From: Bugula neritina | Lineage: Eukaryota > Bryozoa > Gymnolaemata > Cheilostomatida > Bugulidae | Direction: 5' to 3' | Assembly (NCBI GenBank): GCA_964035545.1 | Contig: OZ037765.1 | Span: forward strand, 12,332,698 to 12,396,697 | Length of the DNA: 64,000 bases | Program-made: the position numbers and the translations under genes | Part shown: piece after piece, positions 25,033 to 37,379 of the stretch | How the letters are laid out: the number at the start of each line of letters is the position of its first letter | Numbering within the stretch: position 1 is the first letter of the stretch | Notes under the pieces: model-generated | What the model saw: the letters and a program-made list of their open reading frames with translations, nothing else | What the model was told of the DNA's origin: nothing | The model's database searches: none

Positions 25033-25639
25033 TGCTGTTTAGATGCAGTTGGTTGAGAGTATAAACTTCTGAATAGCTAAATCATTAAAATTTAGTCATC
25101 TTTACTGCAGCTAAAACACACATATACATGTATTCAAATTTCAATTAAAGTGCAGTAAAACTTGACATCAAAAGATTAACAAAATTTCCGTGTTTGCACT
25201 TTGAGCAATAATTTATAGTCACGTTTCTACACTGCACAATCATTACCAAAGTAATTGATTTACAAAAAAAAACAAGCTGCAAAGAAAAAATATGACAGTA
25301 AAAGAGCACCTTTAGTTGGAGACAAAAGAAAATGCTGTCTGCTAAATAAACTACTACGACTTCTATGACAAAATGACAAGCACATGAACATTAAATTTTC
25401 TATCAACCACCAAAGGGTACTTTGATAATAAATTCATAGGACATTTACAACCAAAATGTTAATAAAACTACCGTCTAAAGCAGATTGACTAAAAAACTTA
25501 AAATAGAAACAACTTTAAGCTTGCTAGATTATCTGGAGCTGTATTCAGTTGCTCACTCCATCAATTAGCTTTAAAAGGTTATTATCTAGTAATTACTTAT
25601 TTTATTCAAATTTTCAGTTGCGTGCTCCTTCGTAACTAA

Positions 25640-26960
25640 CAGAAGTTAAATAAAAGACCTAAACACTAGCATAATATTAACTATAAGTGTAACTGCATAA
25701 TAGTCTAAGCTAAACTTGAGTCAATAGTTAATCCTAATCATACTGATTACCATAATCATCACCATCATCATGAATATCATTACCGATTACTGTAATACTA
25801 ATAGTTATGCTGATTATCATGATAATCACAATGATAATCATTATTATAATCATAAGAATTATCATTAATTATTACCATATTGATTATTAAATAACTTAGA
25901 ATAACCAATTCTGAGAATTAGCATTACCATAATTATGAGCATGTTTATTATTATTAGTAATACTAGTTAGCACCAATTACATTTATTAATTATAAATTAC
26001 CCTTTTAGGCTTATAGTATAAGTTTATGACTAACTCTAAGTATAGGTATAAGATTAGGACACAGACTAGGCCTATTACTATGACTATGAATAAGTTATTT
26101 AGTAAGAAATGTACTTCAGCATATCATCATCTAAAATTAAAAGTAAATATTAGTATAGAAGAGTCAGGCTTAGTGAGGCTCTTAAGTTTTATATATCAAG
26201 TTTTAAACTTGACTATCTTACAGCAACAGCTAGTGCTACTCTAACCTAACTTTTAGCCCAATTCTAAGTCTTAGAGTTAGTCTAACTCTTAACATTTACA
26301 ATAAGTGTAACTTAAATCTGAAATCACTCACTATCAGTATCACAATCAATATGAATATCAGTATGAGACTATAAGTATCACTGTCAGTCAAATGAAAGTT
26401 CATTGAGTACTGAGTAGTAATACTAATACTAGTACTAATACTAGTAGTAGTACTAATAGTAGTAGTAATACTAATATTAATCTAGGTCTAATACTAATAG
26501 TAATACTAGTAATAGTAGTAGTAAAAGTAATATTAAATTTAATATAATATTAAAAATAAATCTAATACTAATACCAATAGTAATAGTAATAATCACTAAT
26601 ACTAATACTAATACTAATAGTAATACTAATACTAATAGTAATAGTGACAGTGACTAATACTCTAATACTAATACTAATAGTAATAGTATTACTGTAATAG
26701 TAATACTAATAGTAACTGTATTAGTATTACTAAGACACTATGACTAAAACTAATACTCAATACTAACAGTAATATTATCATAATTATAATATAAATATAA
26801 TTATTGAATTAAAATTAAAAATATAAGCATTAATCATAATGATATTGAATAAATGATAATATTATGATTATGATTATCATTACTCATTAGGCTTAGCATT
26901 GTTATTACTATTAGATCTAGAAATATTAGTATATAAGTCTATAACAAGCTATGAGTCAAT
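25640..26960. repeat. Long decayed trinucleotide-rich repeat tract
   Basis: About 1.3 kb is dominated by TAA, TAG, ACT and ACC words. It is densest at 26400-26760, where ACTAATACTAGTAATAG-like words run with little else, and CATTATGATTATCAT words occur at about 25760-25870 and 26820-26890. An open frame at 26026-26244 is a by-product. No gene content. The adjoining parts of the 25033-28678 interval are unremarkable and probably form the first intron or upstream region of SLC37A. Confidence 0.75.
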
Positions 26961-28678
26961 TTGTAAACATTTAAATAGATCAGACACGGTAGATATCCAA
27001 TAAACAAATCCCACTGAAATAGACTAGTTGGTAAGTTACATTTACTGAACCTAAAGCTGGTGTCCGATCTGCCTTATACTACGACATAATATTTCTTTTC
27101 ATCTTGATTGGACTCTAGAAAGGGGAGGGGTATAAATTATAGGGTACGCCTACCCACAAACTAGGAGTTGTCGCATTTGTAGGCTTCCGGCAATTTACTT
27201 TGCGTTTACAAGGGCAAAATCTGGTAACCATCGTCAGGGAAGAATAACTCTAAAATGGTTATTTTGCTATTAGTGATGGCACATTATAGCCCTTGTACAA
27301 CTCTATGAAGAAATTCGAGTTTCTGACCAGTAAATGTCCAATTATAGGCAGTTTATCCCATCACTACATTGCAACTTAGCATCTAGTAAAATACCAGGTT
27401 AATAACGCAATTTATTAAATTATATTGTATGCTAATTTTTATCAATAACAATATTACAACTCAGAAATAATCACGGCTAATATATATAACTGTCATCTAT
27501 ATCAATGAGAAGGACTCTAAAATATAAAGATATTATAAACATGTATTTGCACATTTTTTACGAGATGATGCCCAAATAAAGAAGGGATAACTCAGGACCC
27601 CTATAAAATCTAAACATACATGTGCATGAACGTTTATATATACACAAAATATTATGTACCTTATGATACTTGCATGTACTGGTTCTTTACAATATTCTAA
27701 TTATAACTTAAGATCTAGCATCAGGCTGCGCTGAATGCACAAAATCTGGTACAGAGTTTCTTGTATGTTGTGTCTCTAAATTACAGAAAAACCTCTGCGT
27801 CTATATAATGTTTCATGCTGGTCTAGTGTTTTTAGACAATCTTACGTGAGTTGACAATTCTAGAAGTTTATCAGCTGATTTCATTTTAAACATTGGCATT
27901 ATTCTTATCAATATATTATATCAAAACATTGCAGGTAGGATGCAATAAAATTTTTGGTTGTCAACAAAAGCAGAACTCTCAAACAATAAAACATAATAGC
28001 GAATTATAAACTATCTGATATTGGTGGAGTTGCAAATACTTATAGCTTTATTAGAAAGCATTCAAAAGAGATGATGCTTGCCAGGGGTAAGGTTGGGCCT
28101 AAAATGAAAGCTGGAGATTAAATTGCTCCTGGTGTAACTGGGGTCTAGGGAGACACTTCATCATGGCTATTAAATACATTAACTGCAATCAATCCAAGAA
28201 TCCATAAGAAGAGTTTACTGTTAGTTATGTTTAGCATATTGCTTTAATTTTAGCACAAATTATTATACAGCATGGACAGTGTATTCATATAGTTAGTTTT
28301 ACAGCAATATTATGAGAAACAGCTGTGTAGGAGCAAATCTTTTTAAAAAAATTTACAGACGCATCTTATGTTGAAATTAAGTGTCAACTAAAACCCTATA
28401 TTATTTATTGCATACGCACAGCAATTAAAAAATACAAAAATAACCTGACAATTCATTAACTTAAAATAGCTGTCATTTTTAAAACACCAAACATCACCAA
28501 TATGCAAGTGTTAGCTAAAAGGCATTTATCAAAATTTGAGCTTAATGGAAACACAGTGTGTAATAATATTGCATGTATATCACTTTTTATTTTTGCTATA
28601 GCACAATAATGCAATTCTGAAAATCAAATTATATTAATTATTTCAAATTATAATTACTCAAAATTAATATAAACTTAC
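26961..28678. other. Noncoding region upstream of SLC37A
   Basis: No supported gene. A slightly less AT-rich patch at 27115-27240 holds no recognisable domain on either strand. A short inverted repeat, TAGTGATGG (27271-27279) against CCATCACTA (27358-27366), could be the ends of a very small decayed element. If the leader exon at 28679 is real, this interval is part of the first intron of SLC37A. Confidence 0.45.
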
Positions 28679-28790
28679 AGGGGAGCACTGATGGAAAGTG
28701 TTGTCTTCTCTACAGTTATGGCTTTGTTTAGTTATGCTCTTGCGTTTGAGGTGCGGTCGCTCGCCTAACTTGTCAGCCAATTATAATGAG
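28679..28790 (-). promoter_or_regulatory. Candidate SLC37A promoter and 5' leader exon
   Basis: A local CpG-containing patch (GGTGCGGTCGCTCGCC) sits in otherwise AT-rich DNA. On the minus strand an inverted CCAAT box (ATTGG, about 28780) lies at its upstream edge, and the patch ends in a perfect consensus donor, CCCCT|gtaagttt, at 28678/28679. That layout fits a noncoding first exon feeding the ATG exon at 25032. No TATA box or mapped start site supports it directly. Confidence 0.35.
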
Positions 28791-28959
28791 TCATCTTAAT
28801 CTCTACCTGAGCTGAAATGTTTACTATAGAAAACTTTGTTTCAAAGTTACTAAGTAATTTTTCGTTTTTATTGTTGGACTATGAAATACAGGCTTTCACT
28901 AAACTGATTTAGTAAAAACGGTTTATTAAAGTTCAAAGATTAAACTTCTACCTGTAGTA

Positions 28960-29760
28960 GTACTGTAGTACTAGAACTAACCCTAAGCCCTAGGCCTAAG
29001 GCTAGCCGCTAGGCGTAACCACATTGCACTGTTGCAGTCACTACTTCTACTAAAACTCTAACTGTAAAACTATAAGACTAAGCATAAGTACAAGTAAAAA
29101 TTTAAGTAAAACTAAAAGCATTAGTATTGCTAATGCTAATTTTAATACTATAAAGTAAAAGTAGTCATCAATTACTTCAATTTCATTTACTCATACTCAT
29201 AGTGATGGTGATGGTGAAACGGGATGTCAAAGTGATAAATCATTAAAATAAAACTATTCTATCAACAACATTTAAAATGATAATCCTAACGCCCAAAGGC
29301 CAAGCTCAAGGCCAATGCCAACACAAACAATAATTACAGCAACAGCTTGAGCTTAACACTACCAGTACCAGTTACTCAAAGTGTAAGTGTAACGTCACGG
29401 TTAGTGTTACTGTTAGTGTTACGGTTAGTGTTACTGTTAGTGTTACTGTTACGCATATTGATATTGTTTAATTTTCTGTTGCACTTACTCTTGGAGTTAG
29501 TGAGTTAGTGCTACTGTTGGTGTTAGCAACTGCAAGACCAAGTGCAACACTAGCACTAGCAGGCAACCTGAATATCAGTATGAATATGCAAATCTGTTAG
29601 TTTTAGTGTATCTGTGTATGAACTATGATTATCATTAAAATTAAGATTATTCAATAGTAAAGCAAACCATTATGGCAATACTAAATAAGATTATGATAAA
29701 CATAATAGTTATGATTATCACTGTCAGTTTATCATTTTCATTTTGTTCTCATTTGGCTTA
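28960..29760. repeat. Degenerate repeat region with a 12-bp tandem array
   Basis: Reiterated TAACTNTAA and CTAAGNCTA words run through much of this interval. Within it, 29397-29454 is a clear short array of about five copies of a 12-base unit, GTTAGTGTTAC(T/G), ending in GTTACGC. No coding signal. It is not the TTAGGG telomere repeat. Confidence 0.7.
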
Positions 29761-30309
29761 GCCTGGTGGATGGGCATTTGCCCATTTGTCAGTCTTATTT
29801 TCATTTTAGATCTTTATTAGTTTTAGTTTGATTTCATAACGGGTTGAATCAAAATCAAAATGCACAAAACTACAAAACTGAAGACACATCACTTATCAGT
29901 ATGAGTGTTAGTATTGCTATTACTATAATGACTATTACTATTAGTATCAGTAAGACTTTAATCCGGTTTAAGACTAAGCCACTTACTCTAAGTATAAAAG
30001 TAATTGTGTAATGATACTCACGATCATAGACGTAGGCGATATTTAAAATACATGATACAATATATTCCTGCCACCCACGCAGGATCAAAGGTGACCATTT
30101 ATTTAAAATATTGTAAAAAAATAATATAAATCTGTGAGTAGTTACAGTATTTAAGAAATAGTTTTGTAGGATTAGGTCTGGTTTCAAAGAAAATTATCAA
30201 GGAATTTCAAGTAATTGAATCTGCAGAGCCTCTAAGTTTATATAATTTACTCAGTTCTGATATTAATATGACTATTAGTAGGAAATTTAATCTATGAATT
30301 CCACAGAAC

Positions 30310-31210
30310 TCCCAGTGAATTGTTGTATCTTTTTATATTCTTCTTGTGCTAGTCTCACACATTCACCAAGTATATGCATTACACATCCGGCACTTCTTGC
30401 TACTTTATTTTTTATAATGCCCATCTTGTAGCTTTGCGATCTTGAGCAGCCCCCAACAGTCAGTCTGTTTTTTTTTCAATCAACCAGATCTTAACCAGTT
30501 CCACTGTTATGTTTTCATTTGTTCCACTTTTTAATTTATTGAACAGGTAGAGCATTTTGTCCATCCACCAGTTCATTATCACTTTTTCACTTTCTAGTTG
30601 TACTGGGGTTATGTCATTTAGAAAGTTTTTCAGTATGGTGTCTGCATCTATACATGTTCTTTTTATGCAATCTGACAAACTGTATTCTTCAATTTTCGCA
30701 CATTACTCAATTAATATCATTCTCCTGTCGCTTTTGCTCCTGTTAACATACAACTGTCCACGTCTGCTTTTTGGGTGGAGGGCACTGTTTATGGTCATAA
30801 GCTCTTTTGTCTTTCTTTTCCCTTTCTTTGAGCTCATCAACAGTCCAGTAGAGTATTTTAGTTGTGTAAAACACTGCTGCCATCGGCCATGTATCACTTG
30901 TTCTTTTTTCATGATATTTCCTCTATCTGCAGATATGAATTTGATTTTCCGTGAAGCTTTAGATCATCTATATACATATGATATATATATGATTTATTAT
31001 CTTGCCTTGTTGAAACTTGTATCCCTGAGAGAGTTGTATCATTGAGCTGTTTCTCTCATTAGCATTGATAGTGGAATAAGAGAAGTTATAAGAGAGTCTC
31101 CTTGAAAAATTTTTCCCAATACTTTCACTTAGATGCTCAAGCTCTGTCTTCCAAGGCTTCATTCGCTTCCTTACCAATTTTATTATTATTATATTGCTGT
31201 AATTCAAGTG
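30310..31210 (-). mobile_element. Dead non-LTR retrotransposon, 3' end of RT ORF
   Basis: Minus-strand translation in shifting frames recovers the C-terminal part of a retrotransposon polyprotein. In order it gives RKTKELMTINSALHPKS then LYVNRSK (about 30720-30840), IKRT, and a CCHC-like start KCRMCN continuing in another frame as HILGECVRLAQEEYKK and in a third as IHWEFCGIH (about 30310-30390). Known elements carry these blocks as RKTRKxLTMxxxLHPRxDVDRLY, HIVSxCxxLAQKEYKRRHD and VHWELC. Frameshifts and stops show it is inactive. Open frames on the plus strand here (30557-31045) are antisense shadows. Confidence 0.8.
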
Positions 31211-32786
31211 TTATTAGGTGCAGTTTTAGCTATCTCAACTAGTCTATTTGAATCTTATACATTAATTGCTAGCTGCTTAAAAGGTCATTGTTTTTAGCAC
31301 TTTTTAGAGTCAGTTGGTTAGTTATTCAGCTCAATCAAGTGTATTCTTATTTTGTTTTATGGTAATTCAAACTCGGTCTCTGCGCTACCGCTAGTTGCCA
31401 AGTGCTTTGGAATTTTACCTGAAGTCTAATTTTTTGCCAGTTCTATTGCAGTCAGCTCATTTTGGCTAGGCATTTACTGAGAGAGTTTCATTAACAAGTC
31501 TATAAGTGACTGCAATGCACAAATTAAGATAGCATTGGTGCAATCAATATTATATTTGCTACCGTGTATTAGCCATTAACTTTTAGTTGCCTACTAATAC
31601 TGTTAAAAAATGTTTGGATCAAACATTTTTGTTTACTTGCACTATTACTACTAGAGTTGAATAAATAGTTTGTAAAAGCTAAGTCCTTTAAAATACATCA
31701 GTTTTGAATTTGCATATATGGGTGTTGACTAATGAAATTGATAATATAACATTCGAGTGGCATTCATAATAATTAATATAGTATAATCTATACAGCAACT
31801 AATTTATTTATTATCTGTCTTTGAAATTAATTTTACCCACCAGTATATTTTGAAATGTTTATATTTTTAATTTCTAAAATTACCCTGTAGAATTAAATGT
31901 GAAATATAAGCAAAATTTATTTGATTCTGATAAAGTAAAAAAAAGTTCTTTAAACTATGACCAGTTATAAAGAAAAACTAACTCAAAATACTGACTATTA
32001 CTCAGAGCAAAGTGAAAGTATATTTTTTTTATTGCTTTAAAGTTTAACGGTTAACATGATATGTTTAAAATATGAATGGCGTATATATTTGACTTCTGCA
32101 TTCACAGATTTAAATAAGACTGCAACTACTAAAAATTACATTAATACTATAAATGCTACATTTCTGCTGTAGATAAGTACGGTAATTTTAACATTTGGCT
32201 TTCTGAATATTGCAGTCATGCCTGGTCTGTAAAATATGTACAAATTGTTGTTATATGGCACCCAAAATCTTCTATTTTGCTTGTTTTTAGACTTCAACTT
32301 TTAGCTACTCTATTTGATGTTACAGAAAGTTGACGCTGGAATTAATCTTGAAAATTTATGAAGTGCCTGAAGTAAGTAAAAAAAAATTTTGCAACTACAA
32401 CCCCTTCAATCAAAAAGTTATATTTTGGTGCGTGGAGTTTTTGAAGGTTTGCAACGTTGTCTTGTAGCAAATGTGCCTTGTTAATGGAAATGAAAATACT
32501 CAATTAGCTATAATACAGACTAATTATTGTACACTAACTTAACGTTAGTAGCCTGTAGTTGCTCCTGTGTGAAAATATATAATTAGCTATTTAACTTTTC
32601 CGTGCACAGCCGCTTTAACTTTGTTGGTTTTATGTTTTTTCTCAGCATATTTACTTTCTTGGGCGATTGGTTTACTTTCTTTCTTTGACTCTTTATTTCA
32701 TTTTCTAGTAATATTGTTGCTGACCTTATTTTCCAGAATACAGATTTGATGCTGTGGAAACTTAGTGTTCTTTTACTGGATCCAAC
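31211..32786. other. Noncoding region upstream of the RhoGEF gene
   Basis: AT-rich sequence with no recognisable coding or repeat content. It should contain the promoter and 5' leader of the RhoGEF, but I cannot point to a start site. A TTTTCCAG acceptor-like motif at about 32730-32737 could begin the leader exon that carries the start codon at 32787. Confidence 0.4.
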
Positions 32787-35700
32787 ATGCCACTAGACAG
32801 GTGAGAGTAAAGCATGATTTTTCAGATATAAATATTCTCTTTCTTACATAAGAGAAATGACACCACGCAATAAACTCTGTAAAATGCATTTAAATTCTGC
32901 TCTAAGAGCTTTACGCATTTATTATCTGATGTTGATTGCTTTGGAGTATAAAAGATTTTAATATAAAAGGCTTTTATGTAAGCTTTTGTTATAAGTTTTT
33001 TTGAGAGAAGCTAGACAAAGGTCATAACAAACAGTGATGTGCGTCAAAGATCACTCTCTTCCCCCAATAATTACCTAAATCTATTACATCTATTATTGTT
33101 AGAACTATGGGAGAGTAATGAAGTTTTCATTTCTCTAAATCCCAGGCTTCAATTTTAATTCCATTTGAACATTTGGATTAGATGCTATATATAAACAGTT
33201 GTTTTCCCCTAGCCACACAAAGCTTTATTGCTAATAACCACTTGTAATAATCCATTATGAGTGGATGAGATTTTGCAGTTACAATCTCTCTAAATTGTTG
33301 CTGGGGAATGAAATAAAATATGCAGCAATTTAGTTTTTGTTCCTTTGAGAGAAGGTCTAGGCTTGTTAAAAGGGCTGAATAATAACTTGGCATTTTTTAT
33401 CCGTGCTGCGGGTAGTTGCATTTTACCTTTAAATTAGAGCGTGTTCATTAAGATTTGGTAAGCTTAGGGTAACACTCGTTGTGTGGCCCTACGCTAGCTC
33501 TTCAAATTAAGAAAATTGTCAAAACAGCTTAATAATAAAATAATCCGATCTGGTCTGCAATTTACATTATTTTAGTTTGGATTTTAGCATCTTTGCTGCT
33601 GCTTAAAAGGTGGAAAACCTTACAGTTCAAATATATTCGAAGTTTAGTTCCTTCAACACTTTAGTATAATTTTAGTGTTTTGTAATTTGTAATTTATCTA
33701 TCAGCATTTTTCTATTAAACAGCTTAGCTGGTGTTTTATGCTGTGTGATGAGTTGCACCTCTCAATGTCTTCTAGCTTCAATTGCTAATATATGTAACTA
33801 ATAAATTGACAGAGTGAGCATTTTGTTGATGGTCGGCCGAATAAGTAGAAGTTGTGCTTTCAGTTCTGGGTGGCCGGTGAAGCGTTTCATGCATATAATT
33901 GGTTGAAAGTTCCTCTTTTACAATACCCTGAGATCAGTAACGCCTTGAGAGAATTAGTCTTCATTATACGTAGTCTTCATTATAATAGCGATAAAGTCTA
34001 CGGGATAAGTTGTAGCCGTTTTGTGACTAGTACGCACTGTCTACTAAAGGATTCATCAACTCTGGGATTTATGACCTACTATTATCAAAAACTTAGAAAA
34101 TACTACTTTTGGTCGGTGTCAACTATGCTTTGAGAGTCACAGCGCCTCATGTATTCCATACCCCCAGTTGCGTCTAAGTGCTTGTAAGTCTCTTGTCAGT
34201 AACTCTGGGTCAATGTTAAATATGATTTTAATACTTAGGTTAAGACTAAGGCATTAATTTAAATTACCTCAAAATAACGGTTATTTATAGTTAATGTTAG
34301 GTATAATTATAGCTTACTCTTAGTCTTATGCGTTATTAATTTAAATTTCTACTCATACTGCGAGTGGTTTCTCAATCTGAAACTTGGCCTTCTCAAAATT
34401 TGCGCCTTTTAGTTTTACTTTAAGTTTAACTTTTAGACTTATACTTATAGTTATGGTGCAACTGAAAGCATGATTTGTAAGTTGTACGTCTGAAAACTAG
34501 CACGTTTTTTAAGTTGTCGAATCACTTTGGTTTGAAATTGGTACCATAGGCATAGCTATGAGCTATCAAAACTAAAAGTAAATAGGCTACTACTCGCACC
34601 ATGAGTAATAAATCTGAATATTACTAAAATTAAATCAATATGACTATGAGTGCAGTTGTTTTATAGCGGCCCGAGTGCTGATATATCAGCGTAAGTGTAG
34701 ACCTGGTGCTAAATGCTGAGTGCTTTGGTATAATTTCATATTAATCAAGTTGATGATAATGAGAAACTCGATCAACGAAGCAGGCTAATCTTTTAGTTTT
34801 ATATATTAATAGATCATAACGGGCGAATGAAAAAGCGGTTGACCCTCATTTTGTCACTTCAAAATATTTTAAAAGAAATCTTTCTGTAAAGCTTGTCTAG
34901 GCTAGGCTAAGTTCTATTTTAAGCAGCTTCTGTATGAATATTTGATTATGTTGCTATTCTAGTAGTTCATCAGGATCATATAAATAAAAAAATCAGTCAA
35001 GCTTTTTCTGTACTTTGACACTCATTTGGCAGTGTAAAGAATAATAGACTGTTGCCAATGTTTCTGCCGACTGCATTGCTATTTGATTCTAGTTACAGGA
35101 AGTTGCCAATTTTCCTTAGAATTGGGTTGTAGTTCTATATACCAATAATTTAGTTTACTGTGCATTGTCTGGCTGTCTTTCACCAAAGCCAAGTGTCATG
35201 CTCTGGATACAGCAGTGTTCAGATACATTTTTGTTTATGAACCAGCAGCTGCAGTAAGTTTCGCTCAGGCTTGGAAAGAATGATTTGGGACAAGTTTGTT
35301 GGCACTTGGTCTAGAAGTTTCCACTAACTTATTATTTGTCTGTTTGCTTATTAGCTGTCATTTTCAGTCCATCTCAAAGATTTTATGCAAACATGCCCAG
35401 CAATAAAATGACCATTGATCAACGAAATAAGGTCTTGTAACTTATTGGCACAATCTCACATGTGAATCCTATGTTCAACTCTGAAAGGCAACAGCTATAA
35501 CTCCCGACAGTTCTACCTTTATAAGCAATAAAATGACCATTGATCAACGAAATAAGGTCTTGTAACTTATTGGCACAATCTCACATGTGAATCCTATGTT
35601 CAACTCTGAAAGGCAACAGCTATAACTCCCGACAGTTCTACCTTTATACGCATTTGGTCCTATCATTTGTGTACTATTATGGCAAGGATGCGTCAGTTTG

Positions 35701-37343
35701 TAGTACAATGTTTAGTAATAATATAATCCTGGCACCTATTTATATCTTTTAAAACGAGTTTACCCAGGTTCAAAGGTTCGGCTCGATTCTTAAAACAGTA
35801 AAAACTATCAAATTGATTTGTTTAAATTTTGAAAGACTATTTTGACAGGTTGAGTTTGAGAAATCAGTTACTAATTCGGCTCTATGTTTGCTCAGTCATC
35901 AGCCCAAAAGTGATCCTCTTTCTCTTCTAATTCTAAGCAGCTATCGAATCGAATCCATGTATTAAGCGACCAGTTAAGCCAAGAGACACGCTACAAAGTC
36001 TTGTGTTCAACCCTTTATCTTCTTATACTGCTTGCAGTGCACTTCACTTGATGCATTTTCATTTTGATATTACCGAATTGATAAAACTCTGAATTCTACA
36101 TCCAACTACCAATACATACGACGTAAACACAGTTTTTATACTACTCATATTATTAGGAAAAGTTCATATGCCATGACGTGGTTAACCTTACTAGAGCTGC
36201 CTAGAAATCATGAGAACTTTTTTCTCACTATTGTGCTAATTTTGCAGGTTGAATGGCCCAGTGGGCAATGGTAGGAATGTCTCGTCCGGAGAGAGCCCCC
36301 ACAGTAGTAAGTACACTCAAGTTTCCTAAGGCTTATTGTATGTTGAGTATAGATGAAGATTGTAAGGAGCTTCGAGTCCAGGCCTGTGCTTATGTAAAGG
36401 CACTATATTGGTGATATATTGCTTGTACTAAGGCTGCCTTTGACTTACTAAATGATGTCAACATCCTATGTAATCATCAAGCAGAAATCTCATAGTTTCT
36501 CCTTGTGTATGAGATGATACGACAAATTGAATTCATATAATAGACAGGTCAACCGTGTTCTTTGTGTCCATATTACTCTGCCAGCAATACACCCTGTTGA
36601 ACTTTTGTTCTGTGCTTTGTATAATATGCAGTGATTACACTAGTACAGCCTGAGATACTCACTGATATGCTTTTCTCAAAGTATGTTAGGATTAAGCCCC
36701 AATTTCTACACCCCATGGTGACTTACAAGGTAATAGCTGGTGGAGCAATGAATCTCTTTTGGCCTACATCCACCTTCACATTGTTGGTGATGGAAAAGTT
36801 TTCAATTTCCTGACCAGTACAGCAAAAATGTCTAACAAATGTGGCTCAAGTTAGAATAGCATTTAAATTGAGCAGTGTGTTATGTTCAGACCCTTCAAAC
36901 CACTGACTAGAAGGAATTGATGAAAGTTGATGTAGTTTTTAGCAATAATTCGACCCATGTTTACCTTTTAAATATTTCACTCATCCTTATTTTCAGACCT
37001 GCTTGCTTCCTTATATAACATCTGGTTTACTGTAGTCATGTTTCCATCATCAATCTTCCTGGGATGAATAACACGACTTCATATTTAATGAGAGAAAACA
37101 TTTTTGACTGACACTAATTTCCTCTGAAAGTATGCTAATATAATATACTAGTTGCTGCTCACTCTGGCAACTAACCCCTTATCTCTACGACTGTCTCTTG
37201 TGGCAATTAGTAATACACAGTCACTGCTGTCCTGCTAATACTGGCACCATTGCTTCTCTTGGTACTAATGTTACTAGGAGTTTCGTGAATAGTGTTCTAG
37301 TTCTGCTACTACCACTATTACTACTACTAGCTACTACTACTAG

Positions 37344-37379
<36 letters not shown>

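Noticed and set aside
29397-29454. Interstitial telomere-like repeat
   Set aside because: The unit is GTTAGTGTTAC, not TTAGGG or a known telomere variant.
30557-31045. 162-residue plus-strand open frame
   Set aside because: It is antisense to the retrotransposon remnant, whose minus-strand translation carries recognisable family blocks.
33852-34133. 93-residue open frame in RhoGEF intron 1
   Set aside because: No splice sites in phase with the gene, no motif, composition like the intron.
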